A stretch of DNA of 64,000 bases from Verrucomicrobiaceae bacterium (GCA_016795485.1 JAEUHM010000020.1:53355-117354); one strand, 5' to 3'; numbered from the stretch's first letter, positions 1 through 9,533 are shown. Numbers and translations: made by a program. Notes: generated from the sequence alone by a model not told the origin.

Positions 1-99
1 GTTGCAACAGCGATGAAAGAACCTGCTCCAGATCCATTCAAAGAACCTTGGCGTGCCCTCTCTACATCTGAACTGTGCGAGGGACAGTGGACCGTATGA
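1..99 (+). CDS. C-terminal end of upstream gene (putative E1 alpha subunit), partial
   Basis: A reading frame open from the first base gives 32 codons and stops at TGA 97-99. The stop overlaps the ATG of the E1 beta gene as ATGA (96-99), the usual sign of translational coupling. The tail itself (…KEPWRALS…EGQWTV) is too short to identify by sequence. In this operon type the gene before E1 beta normally encodes E1 alpha, the thiamine-diphosphate subunit, so that identity is inferred from position only. It could also be another protein placed upstream. Confidence 0.55.
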   Translation, partial: VATAMKEPAPDPFKEPWRALSTSELCEGQWTV

Positions 100-1061
100 G
101 CCTGACCTACCTTGAAGCCATCCGTGAGGCCCAGTATGAGGCCCTGAGGCGCAATCCGGACGTTTTCATTTACGGCCAAGACATTGGTCAGTTTGGGGGA
201 GCTTTCAAGGCAACCAAAGGGCTGATGAATGAGTTCCCCGGTCGGGTATTGGACGCGCCGATTAGTGAAGATGCCATGGTTGGGCTCGCCATCGGGGCTG
301 CCATCGAAGGCTCCAGACCCATCGTTGAGATGCAGTTTGCTGATTTCTCCTCGGTTGGCTTTAATCAGATCGTTAATCAGGCTGCAACTCTCTACTGGCG
401 CACGGATGTGCCCTGCCCGATTACAATCCGTCTACCTTCAGGTGGCACTGCGGGATCTGGCCCCTTTCACAGTCAGTCGATGGAGTCCATTTATGCGCAT
501 TATCCGGGACTGGTGATCGTTTGTCCGGCCACGGTTGAAGACGCCTACTGGATGTTGCTCGACTCAGTGGAACTTGATGACCCGGTCATTTTTTGTGAGC
601 ACAAGTTTCTCTACTACCACCTGAAAGCAGATTCCTTTGGTGAGCGAGACCTGCCGATTGGCCGCGCCCGCATCGCGCGACCTGGTCGCGATGCTACCGT
701 TGTGACCTATAGTGCCATGGTTCACGAAGCTGTACGCGCAGCAGATGAGCTTCAGCAAGACGGATACCAAGTCGAGGTAGTCGATCTTCGGTCAGTTAAG
801 CCCATGGACGTTGATACCATCCTTGCCTCGGTGGCTCGTACTGGCCGTTTGCTTGCACTTGGTGAATCCTTTCCATGGGGTGGCGTCACCGCAGAAGTCG
901 TTGCACGAGTCGTCACCGATGGCTTCCATCTGCTCGACGCGCCTCCCATGAGGCTCAACTCCAAGGACACGCCCATCCCTTATCACACTCAACTCTGGAA
1001 AGCCCATCGTCCTACTGTGGCCACCGTCACCGATGCCCTTCGTCGTCTATTGAGATACTAG
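96..1061 (+). CDS. 2-oxoacid (pyruvate or branched-chain) dehydrogenase E1 component, beta subunit
   Basis: This 321-residue protein has the usual length of an E1 beta subunit. With E1 alpha it performs the thiamine-diphosphate-dependent decarboxylation of a 2-oxoacid and passes the acyl group to E2 in the cytoplasm. Family features visible are EAIREAQ near the N-terminus, GQDIGQFGGAF, the AIGAAIEGSRPIVEMQF stretch and ITIRLPSGG, followed by a transketolase-like C-terminal domain. An in-frame GTG lies at 75, but ATG 96 is preferred because it overlaps the preceding stop as ATGA and places MSLTYLEAI at the family's usual N-terminus. The E2 gene follows 13 bases later. The substrate (pyruvate, acetoin or branched-chain oxoacid) cannot be told from the sequence alone. 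Confidence 0.92.
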   Translation: MSLTYLEAIREAQYEALRRNPDVFIYGQDIGQFGGAFKATKGLMNEFPGRVLDAPISEDAMVGLAIGAAIEGSRPIVEMQFADFSSVGFNQIVNQAATLYWRTDVPCPITIRLPSGGTAGSGPFHSQSMESIYAHYPGLVIVCPATVEDAYWMLLDSVELDDPVIFCEHKFLYYHLKADSFGERDLPIGRARIARPGRDATVVTYSAMVHEAVRAADELQQDGYQVEVVDLRSVKPMDVDTILASVARTGRLLALGESFPWGGVTAEVVARVVTDGFHLLDAPPMRLNSKDTPIPYHTQLWKAHRPTVATVTDALRRLLRY

Positions 1062-1074
1062 CATCCCCTTTCCT

Positions 1075-2319
1075 ATGGCCCTCTTTCCCATCATCATGCC
1101 CCAGTTGGGCGAGTCTATTGCTGAAGCCACCGTGCTGAAGATTCTCGTCAAACCCGGCGAACAAGTCAGTGCAGATCAAGAACTCTTCGAGGTAGAGACC
1201 AATAAGGCCACCATGGCCGTTATATCCCCTGCCCCTGGCCAAGTAGGCTCCATTACAGCCACCATCGGCACTAGTTACGCCGTTGGTTCGCGTCTAGCGG
1301 AACTCGTTGTCTCCCAAAAGGATGCGGAAGCGCTCGGACAAACACCTCCCTGCAGTCAGCCGGAGTGCGTTCCTGAGGAGCCCCAGAAGTCGCGACCCGA
1401 TGCTTCTACCGCAGGCGTGCACTTTGCCGTCAACCAAAACGATGCGATATACCAGAAGCAGCCCACGGTGGAGCCGGTCGTCGGAGGATTACCCGTGCCT
1501 GCAGGAGCGGCCGGTGCATCCTACATCTCTCCCCGCATGAGGGCTCGCATGACGGAGCTTGGACTCAACGCCGCTGACCTTGCCGGAGTGGCTGGGACTG
1601 GTGCGGGCGGGCGCGTGACGGTGGAAGACTTTGAGGGTTTCCTGCGGGCCTTGGAACAACACCGCATGACACCGGCCTCGACCATGCGCATGGCTGTTGC
1701 CGATGCAATGAGACGTAGCTGGACTCGCCCTTTGGCCACTGTGGGCACATCGGTGATTCTCGATCCGATGCTCGCGCACAGAAAGAAGGCCAATCCTAAG
1801 CCTGGCCCCGCTCTGTATGCCATTCGCGCCCTCGCCATTGCACTTTCAGAGAACACCGCCATGGCCGGTCGTCTCGTCGGGAACCGAATCGTGCATCCTT
1901 TGGCGATCGATATCGGATTCGCAGTGGAGGTCGACGACGGCGTGCTGGTGCCCAACCTCCGTGGCGTCGACAAGATTCCGCTCGTGCAGCTAGTCGACAA
2001 ATACAACTCGCTGGTCGACAAAGCTCGCACTCGCCGTCTTCCGCCGGATCAAACCCGTCCTGGCATTGCCACGGTCACCAACTTTGGAACCTTCGGCATC
2101 ATATGGGCAACGCCCATCCCCCTTCCAGAGCAAAATCTCGTGTTGGGTCTTGGCGCAGGCACCAAACAGCCCGTGTGGAGTGACGAAGTTAACCAATTCA
2201 TCCCAGTTACCATCGCCGAGCTAACGCTCAGCTTCGATCACCGCATCCTAGACGGAGGCGGAGCAGGTCGACTCCTAGCAAGAGTCGCCCAACTCATGCA
2301 GTCGCCCGAGCACCTATAA
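1075..2319 (+). CDS. Dihydrolipoamide acyltransferase (E2) of a 2-oxoacid dehydrogenase complex
   Basis: E2 forms the core of the complex and transfers the acyl group from lipoyl-lysine to CoA. Three parts are visible in 414 residues. The N-terminal lipoyl domain (about 1-80) has the modified lysine at K44 in ETNKATM. A linker leads to a peripheral-subunit-binding domain near 150-190 (ISPRMRARMTELGL … GAGGRVTVEDF). The catalytic domain (about 200-414) carries the active-site motif DHRILDGG with His near 389. There is one lipoyl domain only. E3 (dihydrolipoamide dehydrogenase) is not next to it; the following gene is on the other strand. Family assignment is firm; substrate is not determined. 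Confidence 0.92.
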   Translation: MALFPIIMPQLGESIAEATVLKILVKPGEQVSADQELFEVETNKATMAVISPAPGQVGSITATIGTSYAVGSRLAELVVSQKDAEALGQTPPCSQPECVPEEPQKSRPDASTAGVHFAVNQNDAIYQKQPTVEPVVGGLPVPAGAAGASYISPRMRARMTELGLNAADLAGVAGTGAGGRVTVEDFEGFLRALEQHRMTPASTMRMAVADAMRRSWTRPLATVGTSVILDPMLAHRKKANPKPGPALYAIRALAIALSENTAMAGRLVGNRIVHPLAIDIGFAVEVDDGVLVPNLRGVDKIPLVQLVDKYNSLVDKARTRRLPPDQTRPGIATVTNFGTFGIIWATPIPLPEQNLVLGLGAGTKQPVWSDEVNQFIPVTIAELTLSFDHRILDGGGAGRLLARVAQLMQSPEHL

Positions 2320-2381
2320 GTATACTCGGCGAGGCTTTAGTGAACGGTGTTCCGTTGTCATCCGTTCTCGCTTTTCAGGAG

Positions 2382-5276
2382 TTAGCGCAAGCTTCTGAGG
2401 TAGGCTTGCAGGTCCGCCATTTCTTGGACTGTAAACGCTTGATGCAAACCTTCAGGCATCACAGACACTGGTGACGCTTTTTGGTCCACTATGTCCTTAA
2501 CTTCGATTCTCATCGTCTGCCCCGTTACTTGCTTTAGACTGGTTGTCGTTGTTCCCGTATCTCTTACGAAGCCGATGAGTTGTTCTCCAGACCTCAGTGT
2601 GATGACTGTGGGAGTGAAGTCTGATGCCATCTCCTTCGATGGCTTGAGGATGCTTTCGAGTAATTGAATCGGGCTGAGTCGGCTTGCCACGTGGCTCAGG
2701 TCGGGGCCTACATCGCGTCCGGCACCTGCCACTAAATGGCACGCTAAGCATGTGGCCGCCTTACCATCTGGCGCAAAGAGAAGTCCACCGCGACTGGCAT
2801 CGCCAGAAATGTCTACCAACTCAGTTGCATCAACGTCCAGGGGTAGTGTCTTTTCACGTTTATCTGGGGTCAAATAGCGGGCGAATAGCGCCCTGACATT
2901 GCCATTTGGACTACGAACTCCGAGTTTTATGGAGTTGGCCTTGATCGCTGGATCGGCATCAGGGCTATCGAGGTAGGCGATCAATGCCATGGCATTTGCC
3001 GCTGAATCTCCGATAAGCACCTGAAAAGACTCTTCCAAGTCACCATTGTCTGCCCTAGCTAAAGCTACCCATTGAGACACGCGGGCTTCGGTGAGGGCCG
3101 CCACTTCTTTTGGGAATGATGGAACGCTTGCAGGGACAGGGAGGCCACGAATCCAATCGGATAGCAAAGCAATACTATCAGCGTCTGGTTCACGGGAGCC
3201 AACCATGGGCATATGTCCAGCGCCAATCAGTGCTAGGCGATGCAAAAGGACAGAATGCCCAGGCGACCCATTCGCGATGAGTCTTGCGTTATCCACCCCA
3301 AGGCTGCCTCTTTGGGGAAGCTGATTCACTAATCGAGTACCCTCAGTATCAAGCTCAGCATTCAAGAATACCGCCACAGAACCGCCGCCGTGTTCGCGAT
3401 GACAGTGAGAGCAGTTGGTGTGCAACCATGAGCGTGCGCGCGCCTCCAATGGCTCGGTCTTATCATGTGGATTGACCAATCGTGCCTTTGACTGGTCCAA
3501 ATACGACCTTTGAATGATCCCTAAGTCGATCAACGGTTCGGGTTTGACTATTTGCTGCGGCTGGAAGCCATTCACATAGCCGGTCCACATGGTGTGGCAC
3601 CTCATGCACTCGGCACGACTATGAAGTCTGCGTTCAATTGGAAGACTGCGTCCAGAATCTGGTTTGCTCGACAAGGTGGTCCGCGCCCAGTCTCCACTTG
3701 GACCAACCAACTCTGCATCCCGGCCATCTTCGGCCCAACGGTAGGAGTATCCTTGCCAAGAAGAACCGTCGAAATGCAGAATCTGTGTTTCGATGCGTCT
3801 TGTGGTCCCCTGCTCTGCAATACTCACCGTCCGGCCGACTACAGCGTCCTTTGGCCACGTGTTCTTGGCTGTGATCTTGCCTTGTTTGTTGGTGCTAACC
3901 TTAGTGTCTATTGAGGGAGCACCTTCTGGCAAAGCAATAAAGCGCGTTGCCGATGCTCCATCCTCCCACATGGCGGCTTTTATATCGTATGTGATCACTC
4001 CTTCGGCAAGCCGGTGATCAGCTGCTGCGGAGAAGAGACCTGTCTCACTCAATTTTCTCGGGAACGCAGTGGGCTTTCCCGCCTGCGGATTGCGAACAAA
4101 GCGGTGCAAAGTCGATTCACCAGCGTAATGGGCATAAATCAGTTCGAAGTCAGGACCCTCGCCAAAAGTGACTATCTTGTGAGGGGTGTCACAGACTTCT
4201 TCGTGCCTCACAACGTGCTGCCCGTCATGCCAAACGGCCCATACTTTGCCTGTCTCGTAATCGCCGTAAATGTAGGCACCGATCAACTCAGGAAAATCCT
4301 TCCCACGATACACAAAGCCGCCCGTAATGCTCGCTGCTTCACTGTGGGGGTGCGCGACAACCGGAGCCGTGATTGGAATCGCGGCTGTGGTCTCCGGTTT
4401 GATGGGCTGCCCCGCTTCAGTGGCCGACCATCCGTAGTTGCCGCCCTTGGTCACAAGGTGGACCATTTCCCACTGCTCCCAACCCACATCACCGCACCAT
4501 AAACGTCCCGTTGCGTGATCGAAGGCGATCTTCCATGGGTTACGAAAGCCAATGGCCCAAATCTCGGGACGTGCACCGGGAGTCTTCACAAACGGATTGT
4601 CAGATGGCACCAAATAAGGCCGAGCGCCCTGGGATTGATCAACATCTATCCGCAAGACACAGCTCAAGAGATCATCGAGATCCTGACCGGTATTCAAAGG
4701 GTCAGGCGGAGATGGCACTTCTGAGTCACCCGTGGTGAGATAAAGATAGCCGTCTGGTCCAAACTGCATGGCCGCACCGTTGTGACCACCACTTCGCCAA
4801 TGCAGTAGCACTTCCTCACTACCTTGATCAAATCGCAGCCCTTCTGGTGTTTCCACAGCGCGGAATCGCGACAAAGTCGAGCCATCCTCGACATTTGCAC
4901 CCTTTGTGTAGGTAACAAAGACCACTCCGTTCTCGCGATACCTGGGATGCAATTGTACACTATACACGTTTTCAGTTCCAGGATGCAAAGCGGCAACATC
5001 CAGCACCAGTGATCGACTGCCAGTTGCTTCATCAACAGGCATTTGCCAAATCTGCCCGCGTCTCTCGACCATTAGCCAACCTTTGCGATCTGGGAGAGAG
5101 ACGATATCAAGGAGATCGCGGAACACTTGCTTCTCGTATGCAGGTTGCGAAAGCAACGCGCGGCCGAGATCGGGAGAGCCTGTGATGGTCAATCCCTTCA
5201 CCCGAGCTTGCTGGGCAGACGATGCCCCAGTGTAGAAGACCAGAGCAAGCAACAATCGTCTTGGAGCGAGTCTCAT
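2382..5276 (-). CDS. Secreted PQQ-type glucose/sorbosone dehydrogenase fused to c-type cytochrome domains
   Basis: A 964-residue protein with a cleavable signal peptide (MRLAPRRLLLALVFYTGASSA). Residues about 30-400 form a six-bladed glucose/sorbosone dehydrogenase-like propeller (GGHNGAAMQFGPDGYLYLTTGD, FRNPWKIAFD, GGNYGWSATEAGQP), a fold that binds PQQ and oxidises sugars. The middle part carries two CxxCH haem sites, CMRCH near 557 and CSHCH near 620. The C-terminus has a third, CLACH near 843, in the putative haem-binding domain common in Planctomycetes and Verrucomicrobia (GAGRDVGPDLS). It probably oxidises a sugar or aldose in the periplasm and passes electrons down its own haems. Its ATG overlaps the stop of the CE15 esterase gene (5273-5276), so the two are co-expressed. 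The substrate is unknown. Confidence 0.85.
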   Translation of the reverse strand: MRLAPRRLLLALVFYTGASSAQQARVKGLTITGSPDLGRALLSQPAYEKQVFRDLLDIVSLPDRKGWLMVERRGQIWQMPVDEATGSRSLVLDVAALHPGTENVYSVQLHPRYRENGVVFVTYTKGANVEDGSTLSRFRAVETPEGLRFDQGSEEVLLHWRSGGHNGAAMQFGPDGYLYLTTGDSEVPSPPDPLNTGQDLDDLLSCVLRIDVDQSQGARPYLVPSDNPFVKTPGARPEIWAIGFRNPWKIAFDHATGRLWCGDVGWEQWEMVHLVTKGGNYGWSATEAGQPIKPETTAAIPITAPVVAHPHSEAASITGGFVYRGKDFPELIGAYIYGDYETGKVWAVWHDGQHVVRHEEVCDTPHKIVTFGEGPDFELIYAHYAGESTLHRFVRNPQAGKPTAFPRKLSETGLFSAAADHRLAEGVITYDIKAAMWEDGASATRFIALPEGAPSIDTKVSTNKQGKITAKNTWPKDAVVGRTVSIAEQGTTRRIETQILHFDGSSWQGYSYRWAEDGRDAELVGPSGDWARTTLSSKPDSGRSLPIERRLHSRAECMRCHTMWTGYVNGFQPQQIVKPEPLIDLGIIQRSYLDQSKARLVNPHDKTEPLEARARSWLHTNCSHCHREHGGGSVAVFLNAELDTEGTRLVNQLPQRGSLGVDNARLIANGSPGHSVLLHRLALIGAGHMPMVGSREPDADSIALLSDWIRGLPVPASVPSFPKEVAALTEARVSQWVALARADNGDLEESFQVLIGDSAANAMALIAYLDSPDADPAIKANSIKLGVRSPNGNVRALFARYLTPDKREKTLPLDVDATELVDISGDASRGGLLFAPDGKAATCLACHLVAGAGRDVGPDLSHVASRLSPIQLLESILKPSKEMASDFTPTVITLRSGEQLIGFVRDTGTTTTSLKQVTGQTMRIEVKDIVDQKASPVSVMPEGLHQAFTVQEMADLQAYLRSLR

Positions 5277-6565
5277 GGCTTCAGTAGCGCACCAACAAAC
5301 TTAAGATACTGCTCCCAATCAAAGTCTACGACATCGTGTTTGCCAGTGCGAACATGATAACGGACCTGCGCACCCACAGGATGATCGATCGCTGGTTGAT
5401 CAGACACGCCAACGCCGTCTTTGCCAAACAGGCGGTACACCGGTTCCACTTCACGTGCGGTGATGAACTCGCCTTTCGGATCTGCCCACTCATCCTCCAC
5501 AGCACTGGCGATGTAGAGGCCACGGGGTGCGGCCAGTGCGCCTAGCATATGACTGTCAACCGGAAGCAGATGCGTATTGGGCTCTGCATACGTGGAGTAG
5601 CGCTTACAAAACCAATGTGGAAATGCTGAAGTGATGATCTTCGTGGTTTCCCCAAAATCCCGCCGGGCCGGAGCAGCTCCACCTTCACCCGAGTTGTTGG
5701 AAATGACGATGCCAAAGCGCTCATCTTGTGCGCCCGCCCACAGTGACGTTTTGCCGAGCCGCGAGTGACCAATCACAGCCGCCCTTGAAGCATCGACTCC
5801 ATCGATTTGCTGACATGCATCTAACATCCGACTGAGACCCCAAGCCCAAGCACCAATCGCACCCCACTCGTTGTCCACCTTCTTTAGCCCCACCGCTCCA
5901 CGCAGTCCATCCTTCCAGCCATCGGCATGATCTGGCTCAATATCGCCGTAGTACGCTGTAGCGAGTGCACAGCCATGCTCCATGATCATTTTCAGGGGCC
6001 AGCGACTACTTTCTGCGCCTCGTGCCTTCTCTGTCGCACGATTGGCAACAACCTGCCCTTCTTGCTTTCCTGGCCGCATCCATTTTTTTGAGATTGGAAC
6101 ATCGGTCTCCGTTGTCACCGCATGATTGCCCTGAAAACTAAGCCCTACGACTACTGGAACGGGCTTTGGAAGACCCTTCGGGACATAGACCATCAGGTCA
6201 ATTCCTTCCCACTGTGGCACAGATGGCAAAGACAAATGCAGGAGCCAGCGCACGGCCATCCCTTGCAATGCCCCATCTTTCTTTTCGGTAACTTCCACCT
6301 TCAAGTCACTCCCTATTGCAGGTGTATAGCCGAACACATGGTTGCGAAAAAGCTCCAATATTTCTCCCCGCCTTTTACTCTTCCAATCGTCCGCTGTTTC
6401 AACTTTTGAGCCGTCTGAAGCGGCCATCAAAGGAGGCAGTGGATCTTTACCAACCTTTGTCTCATCATAGTTCACCCTCCGAGCTTCAGCGCCAGAGACA
6501 ACGCCACCCAGCCCAAGAAGAACCAACGCACCTACCGCTCGCGAAAAACAAATAGACAAATCCAT
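5273..6565 (-). CDS. Glucuronoyl esterase-like carbohydrate esterase, family CE15
   Basis: CE15 enzymes cleave the ester between 4-O-methyl-glucuronic acid of xylan and lignin alcohols. The nucleophile motif GHSRLGKTSLWAGAQDERF is present (Ser near residue 267), followed by SNNSGEGGAAPARR, PHWFC and the catalytic-His region DSHMLGALAAPR, then WADPKGEF. These are hallmark blocks of bacterial CE15. The signal peptide starts at the ATG at 6565 (MDLSICFSRAVGALVLLGLGG). An in-frame ATG 30 bases upstream would add ten residues before it and is less likely. It lies directly upstream of, and overlaps by 4 bases, the secreted sugar dehydrogenase, suggesting that the two act on the same plant-derived material. 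Secreted or periplasmic. Confidence 0.85.
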   Translation of the reverse strand: MDLSICFSRAVGALVLLGLGGVVSGAEARRVNYDETKVGKDPLPPLMAASDGSKVETADDWKSKRRGEILELFRNHVFGYTPAIGSDLKVEVTEKKDGALQGMAVRWLLHLSLPSVPQWEGIDLMVYVPKGLPKPVPVVVGLSFQGNHAVTTETDVPISKKWMRPGKQEGQVVANRATEKARGAESSRWPLKMIMEHGCALATAYYGDIEPDHADGWKDGLRGAVGLKKVDNEWGAIGAWAWGLSRMLDACQQIDGVDASRAAVIGHSRLGKTSLWAGAQDERFGIVISNNSGEGGAAPARRDFGETTKIITSAFPHWFCKRYSTYAEPNTHLLPVDSHMLGALAAPRGLYIASAVEDEWADPKGEFITAREVEPVYRLFGKDGVGVSDQPAIDHPVGAQVRYHVRTGKHDVVDFDWEQYLKFVGALLKP

Positions 6566-6609
6566 CTCCCATCTTGCCAATGGGCGCGGTGTCATGGCAA
6601 GAAAGTATT

Positions 6610-8526
6610 TCAGTGCGCAACCGTTCGGATCGCACGGACAACCTCCCGCGTTGCCGCATCAAATTGACCTGGCAATGTCGCAACGTGCTGGAAGCGCGCC
6701 GGATCGTCGAACCAAGTGAAAAGCTCAGGGTAATGGGCTTCACAAAAGGCACGTGAGCTAAAGTTGACGTAAAGTTCGCGACCGCTGCTGTGAGCAGACT
6801 GGATTAGCGCCTTTAGCTCGCTCAGCGTCTGAAACCGAACCATCGCGGGGTCATAGGCTTCCGTGAACATGGTGAAGCCCGCCGTGATGCTGTCTTTGTT
6901 GAAATCGGGATGTCGCGGGTTCGTGACCTTACGCGTCAGCGCCACCGACTCACGGCAAGCCTCAATCGGATGTTTTTGAAGTATCTCACGCATAGGCCGA
7001 GCAACAAATGCCGCGAGCCCAATCGCCATCAGAAGAAAGCCCGATGCGAGGGCTCGTAGCGGAACCAATCCGCTCTTCCCGCCGCTCGTCAAAAACGAAA
7101 CCAAGGCATTTACGAATGGTGATAGCCCAGCAAGCAGCAGGACGAGGAATCCTGGAAAAAACAGGGTCAGGTACCAGTGATAGGGTTTGATACCTGAGAT
7201 GCTCATGTGCGCGAAAAAGAGTGCCGGCCCACCTAGGATGGGCACGAGGATCCATCTCTCACTACTTTTCCACAGATTCATGACTCCTTTGATGCTAGCG
7301 AGTCCCAAGACGACTGCCGCCATGCCAGCAGAGAGGGTGTTGCGCCAATCCATCAGTTCGAGCGCCACACACAAGGGCGCGTTTCGGTCCCAGGCGTTCC
7401 ACGGAGTACCAAAAAGAAGAGACCCGAGCGCATCTTCCCACCACGCAAGGTCCATTCCCCCTTGAATCTTGTCGGTCGAGGTGCGGATAAAGTCCAGCAA
7501 CTGGGGTAGATTAGGGGCCATGAGCAGCACAATGATACCTGCACTCAGAGTTGCGGAAATAAACCACCGACTCAGGGCTGTCGCGCGGTCCGGCTTTGAA
7601 TGGGCCCCTCTGAAGATGGCCCACACCAAGCCTACATGCAAAGGGACCAACAAATACACCACGCCCCAATAACACCAAAAAACAAAGGCTTGGCTCAGTG
7701 TAAAGAGAAGCCACCAGCGCCACTTCTGGGAGTCGACGGCAAGCTTTCCGAGTGCCCACAACGCTGGGAGCCCGGCAAGAACAACCGAATAGGCTCTGGC
7801 ATCGGACGCAAACCTCACCAGCCATGGATGAGTCACATAAAACACGAGGATTACCGGCACTGCCCTGCCCCAACCCCAAACCCTGGCCATCCAAACAAGG
7901 GAAATCACGCTCAGGAGTCCAAAGAGGAAGGCAGGGAGACGAACAAGCGTCTCACTGAAGATTGGATCACTGGGAGCATCGCCCCGCTCAAAAAACTGCT
8001 CATGGACCAATCTCGCCATGGCCGTGTAGCCTACGTGGTTATTGGGACGCTTGAAATGCCACAGAACCTCATGCCATTCGACCGGACGCTGCGTTAGTCT
8101 CCCATCGGCCTTCAACTCATACTGCGGATTGATGTAGGTCTTGACCGTGTAGTCCTCGTCACCCCAAGTCGAATGACCCAAGCGGACTGCGGATGTAAGT
8201 CCGGCAATCAGCAAACAGACAGCCACCGCGCCTTGTTCTAGCCTACTAGCTTTGGGAATCTGAACCTCTGATCCACAAATCTTCCGTCCCGCAAAAACCG
8301 CCGCCACCGAGGCCAATCCGGCTAGAACGACATTGAGAGTGAGGCCTCTCCATAGATAAACAGGCACGTAAAAGTGATGAGGTACTGCCTTTCCTGACAA
8401 AATCCGCTCGCTGAGTCGCTTCTCTGCCTTTTCAGGCCTATCGATCACCACCCAAGCCGTCAGCAGCGCGAGGAATAGGCTAAGACAGACGGCAAGACAA
8501 AGATTGGAACGCAAACGATTGAGCAT
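6610..8526 (-). CDS. Polytopic membrane protein, GT-C glycosyltransferase-like (ArnT/PMT-type)
   Basis: About 638 residues, with many hydrophobic segments in the N-terminal two thirds and a soluble C-terminal part. A TM helix at the N-terminus is followed by a loop with WGDEDYTV; an acidic DE/DED motif in the first extracytoplasmic loop is typical of polyprenyl-phosphate-dependent GT-C glycosyltransferases. Long intervening loops and clustered helices also fit. ATG 8526 is chosen over the in-frame TTG directly before it. The likely role is transfer of a sugar from a lipid carrier to an envelope acceptor, but neither donor nor acceptor can be read from the sequence. It lies 44 bases upstream of the CE15 gene on the same strand; a functional link is not evident. 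Confidence 0.6.
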   Translation of the reverse strand: MLNRLRSNLCLAVCLSLFLALLTAWVVIDRPEKAEKRLSERILSGKAVPHHFYVPVYLWRGLTLNVVLAGLASVAAVFAGRKICGSEVQIPKASRLEQGAVAVCLLIAGLTSAVRLGHSTWGDEDYTVKTYINPQYELKADGRLTQRPVEWHEVLWHFKRPNNHVGYTAMARLVHEQFFERGDAPSDPIFSETLVRLPAFLFGLLSVISLVWMARVWGWGRAVPVILVFYVTHPWLVRFASDARAYSVVLAGLPALWALGKLAVDSQKWRWWLLFTLSQAFVFWCYWGVVYLLVPLHVGLVWAIFRGAHSKPDRATALSRWFISATLSAGIIVLLMAPNLPQLLDFIRTSTDKIQGGMDLAWWEDALGSLLFGTPWNAWDRNAPLCVALELMDWRNTLSAGMAAVVLGLASIKGVMNLWKSSERWILVPILGGPALFFAHMSISGIKPYHWYLTLFFPGFLVLLLAGLSPFVNALVSFLTSGGKSGLVPLRALASGFLLMAIGLAAFVARPMREILQKHPIEACRESVALTRKVTNPRHPDFNKDSITAGFTMFTEAYDPAMVRFQTLSELKALIQSAHSSGRELYVNFSSRAFCEAHYPELFTWFDDPARFQHVATLPGQFDAATREVVRAIRTVAH

Positions 8527-8691
8527 CAACAGATCCCTATTATCGCCAGACGCAGTGCCGTGCCTAGCACTTCCTTTTCGCAGGGCATCGTCCCATTTTC
8601 GATCGCTCGAAAGCCTGAAATCTAACTTTTATAAAAAATATTGTTTACATTTAAATTATGTTTATTAAAATAGCTGGGACATTTAATAAAT
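8527..8691 (+). promoter_or_regulatory. AT-rich divergent intergenic region upstream of the P-loop gene
   Basis: The roughly 165 bases between the divergent membrane-protein and P-loop genes become strikingly A+T-rich over about 8622-8691 (runs such as TATAAAAAATATTGTTTACATT), unlike anything else in the window. It must hold the promoter of the rightward gene. TTGTTTA with downstream TATGTT or TAAAAT could be -35/-10 elements, but no assignment is secure. No clear Shine-Dalgarno is seen before ATG 8692. Confidence 0.4.
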
Positions 8692-9447
8692 ATGAAAAAG
8701 CTCATCCTGATCCAAAACGACTTCTCTGGTGCCGGCAAGAGCACCGTGGTGCGACTCCTCCGCCGTTACCTCACTCAGCACTCGGTTGCTCACCAGTTCC
8801 TAGTCTTGGACGAGGAAGAGTCGAGTATTGAGCCAGACGCGGCATACATCAATCCAGGGCCAACAACACTGAAGCAACTGGTCGGTGCGTTGGACGAATC
8901 AGAGATTACAATCGTCGAGGCTGCCTCAGGTCAGGGTGAAATGTTCATGAAACTCTATGAGCGCCACCAACTCAGCGACGTGCTGCACGAAATGGGTGTA
9001 GAGACAACAGTCATCGTGCCAGTCAGCAACGACACAGAGAGCTTTGACGCTGTCACCCATGCAGCTGAAGTCTATGCGGACAACGTCCAATACCTTATCG
9101 CCCACAGCACCACCAGCGCTTATGACGAAGATGATGGCAGTTGGGATAGCAGCTATGCAGCACGAGTGATGGATATGTTCGAGGCTGTCGAACTCAAGAT
9201 ACCTGCCGCCACCGTAGAGATGGAGGGCATGTTCCGCGCCGCACATACCGATCTTGCTTGTTCCCTTCTCGATGACGACTCAGAGACCTTCGGCAAGGAC
9301 TACACCAAATGGCTACGCCGTGCCATTGGCCAAGTGGAGACAGCCCGTCAATATCTCTTCGGTGACGCATTTCGCTCCCTTCTCGACACCTCCAAAGAGC
9401 CTGCAACACGGGGCCGCCGCAACAAAAAGGCAATGATGGAGGTCTAA
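8692..9447 (+). CDS. Orphan P-loop NTPase, distantly ParA/StbB-like
   Basis: A 251-residue cytoplasmic protein beginning MKKLILIQND and then SGAGKST, a Walker A loop placed right at the N-terminus behind a beta strand. This resembles ParA/MinD- and StbB-type NTPases, which are usually plasmid-maintenance or conjugation proteins. The loop lacks the signature KGG lysine of ParA, so it is not a deviant Walker A. LDEEES near residue 40 and TIVEAASGQGE near 78 could be the switch regions. The C-terminus is basic (TRGRRNKKA). No partner gene is adjacent; the gene stands alone between an AT-rich leader and a strong terminator. Its function is not known; transfer from a mobile element is possible. 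Confidence 0.5.
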   Translation: MKKLILIQNDFSGAGKSTVVRLLRRYLTQHSVAHQFLVLDEEESSIEPDAAYINPGPTTLKQLVGALDESEITIVEAASGQGEMFMKLYERHQLSDVLHEMGVETTVIVPVSNDTESFDAVTHAAEVYADNVQYLIAHSTTSAYDEDDGSWDSSYAARVMDMFEAVELKIPAATVEMEGMFRAAHTDLACSLLDDDSETFGKDYTKWLRRAIGQVETARQYLFGDAFRSLLDTSKEPATRGRRNKKAMMEV

Positions 9448-9481
9448 TCCAAAAGTCCCTCCCCAGAACCAAGACAAAACA

Positions 9482-9518
9482 AAACGCCGCATCTGGAGAC
9501 GATCCAGATGCGGCGTTT
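9482..9518. terminator. Bidirectional intrinsic terminator between convergent genes
   Basis: A perfect 15-bp inverted repeat (AAACGCCGCATCTGG, 9482-9496, pairing with 9504-9518) encloses a 7-base loop. It has A residues before and T residues after, so it can act in both directions. It sits between the 3' ends of the P-loop gene and the aminotransferase gene. Confidence 0.9.
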
Positions 9519-9533
9519 AGGTTTCTTAGATTG

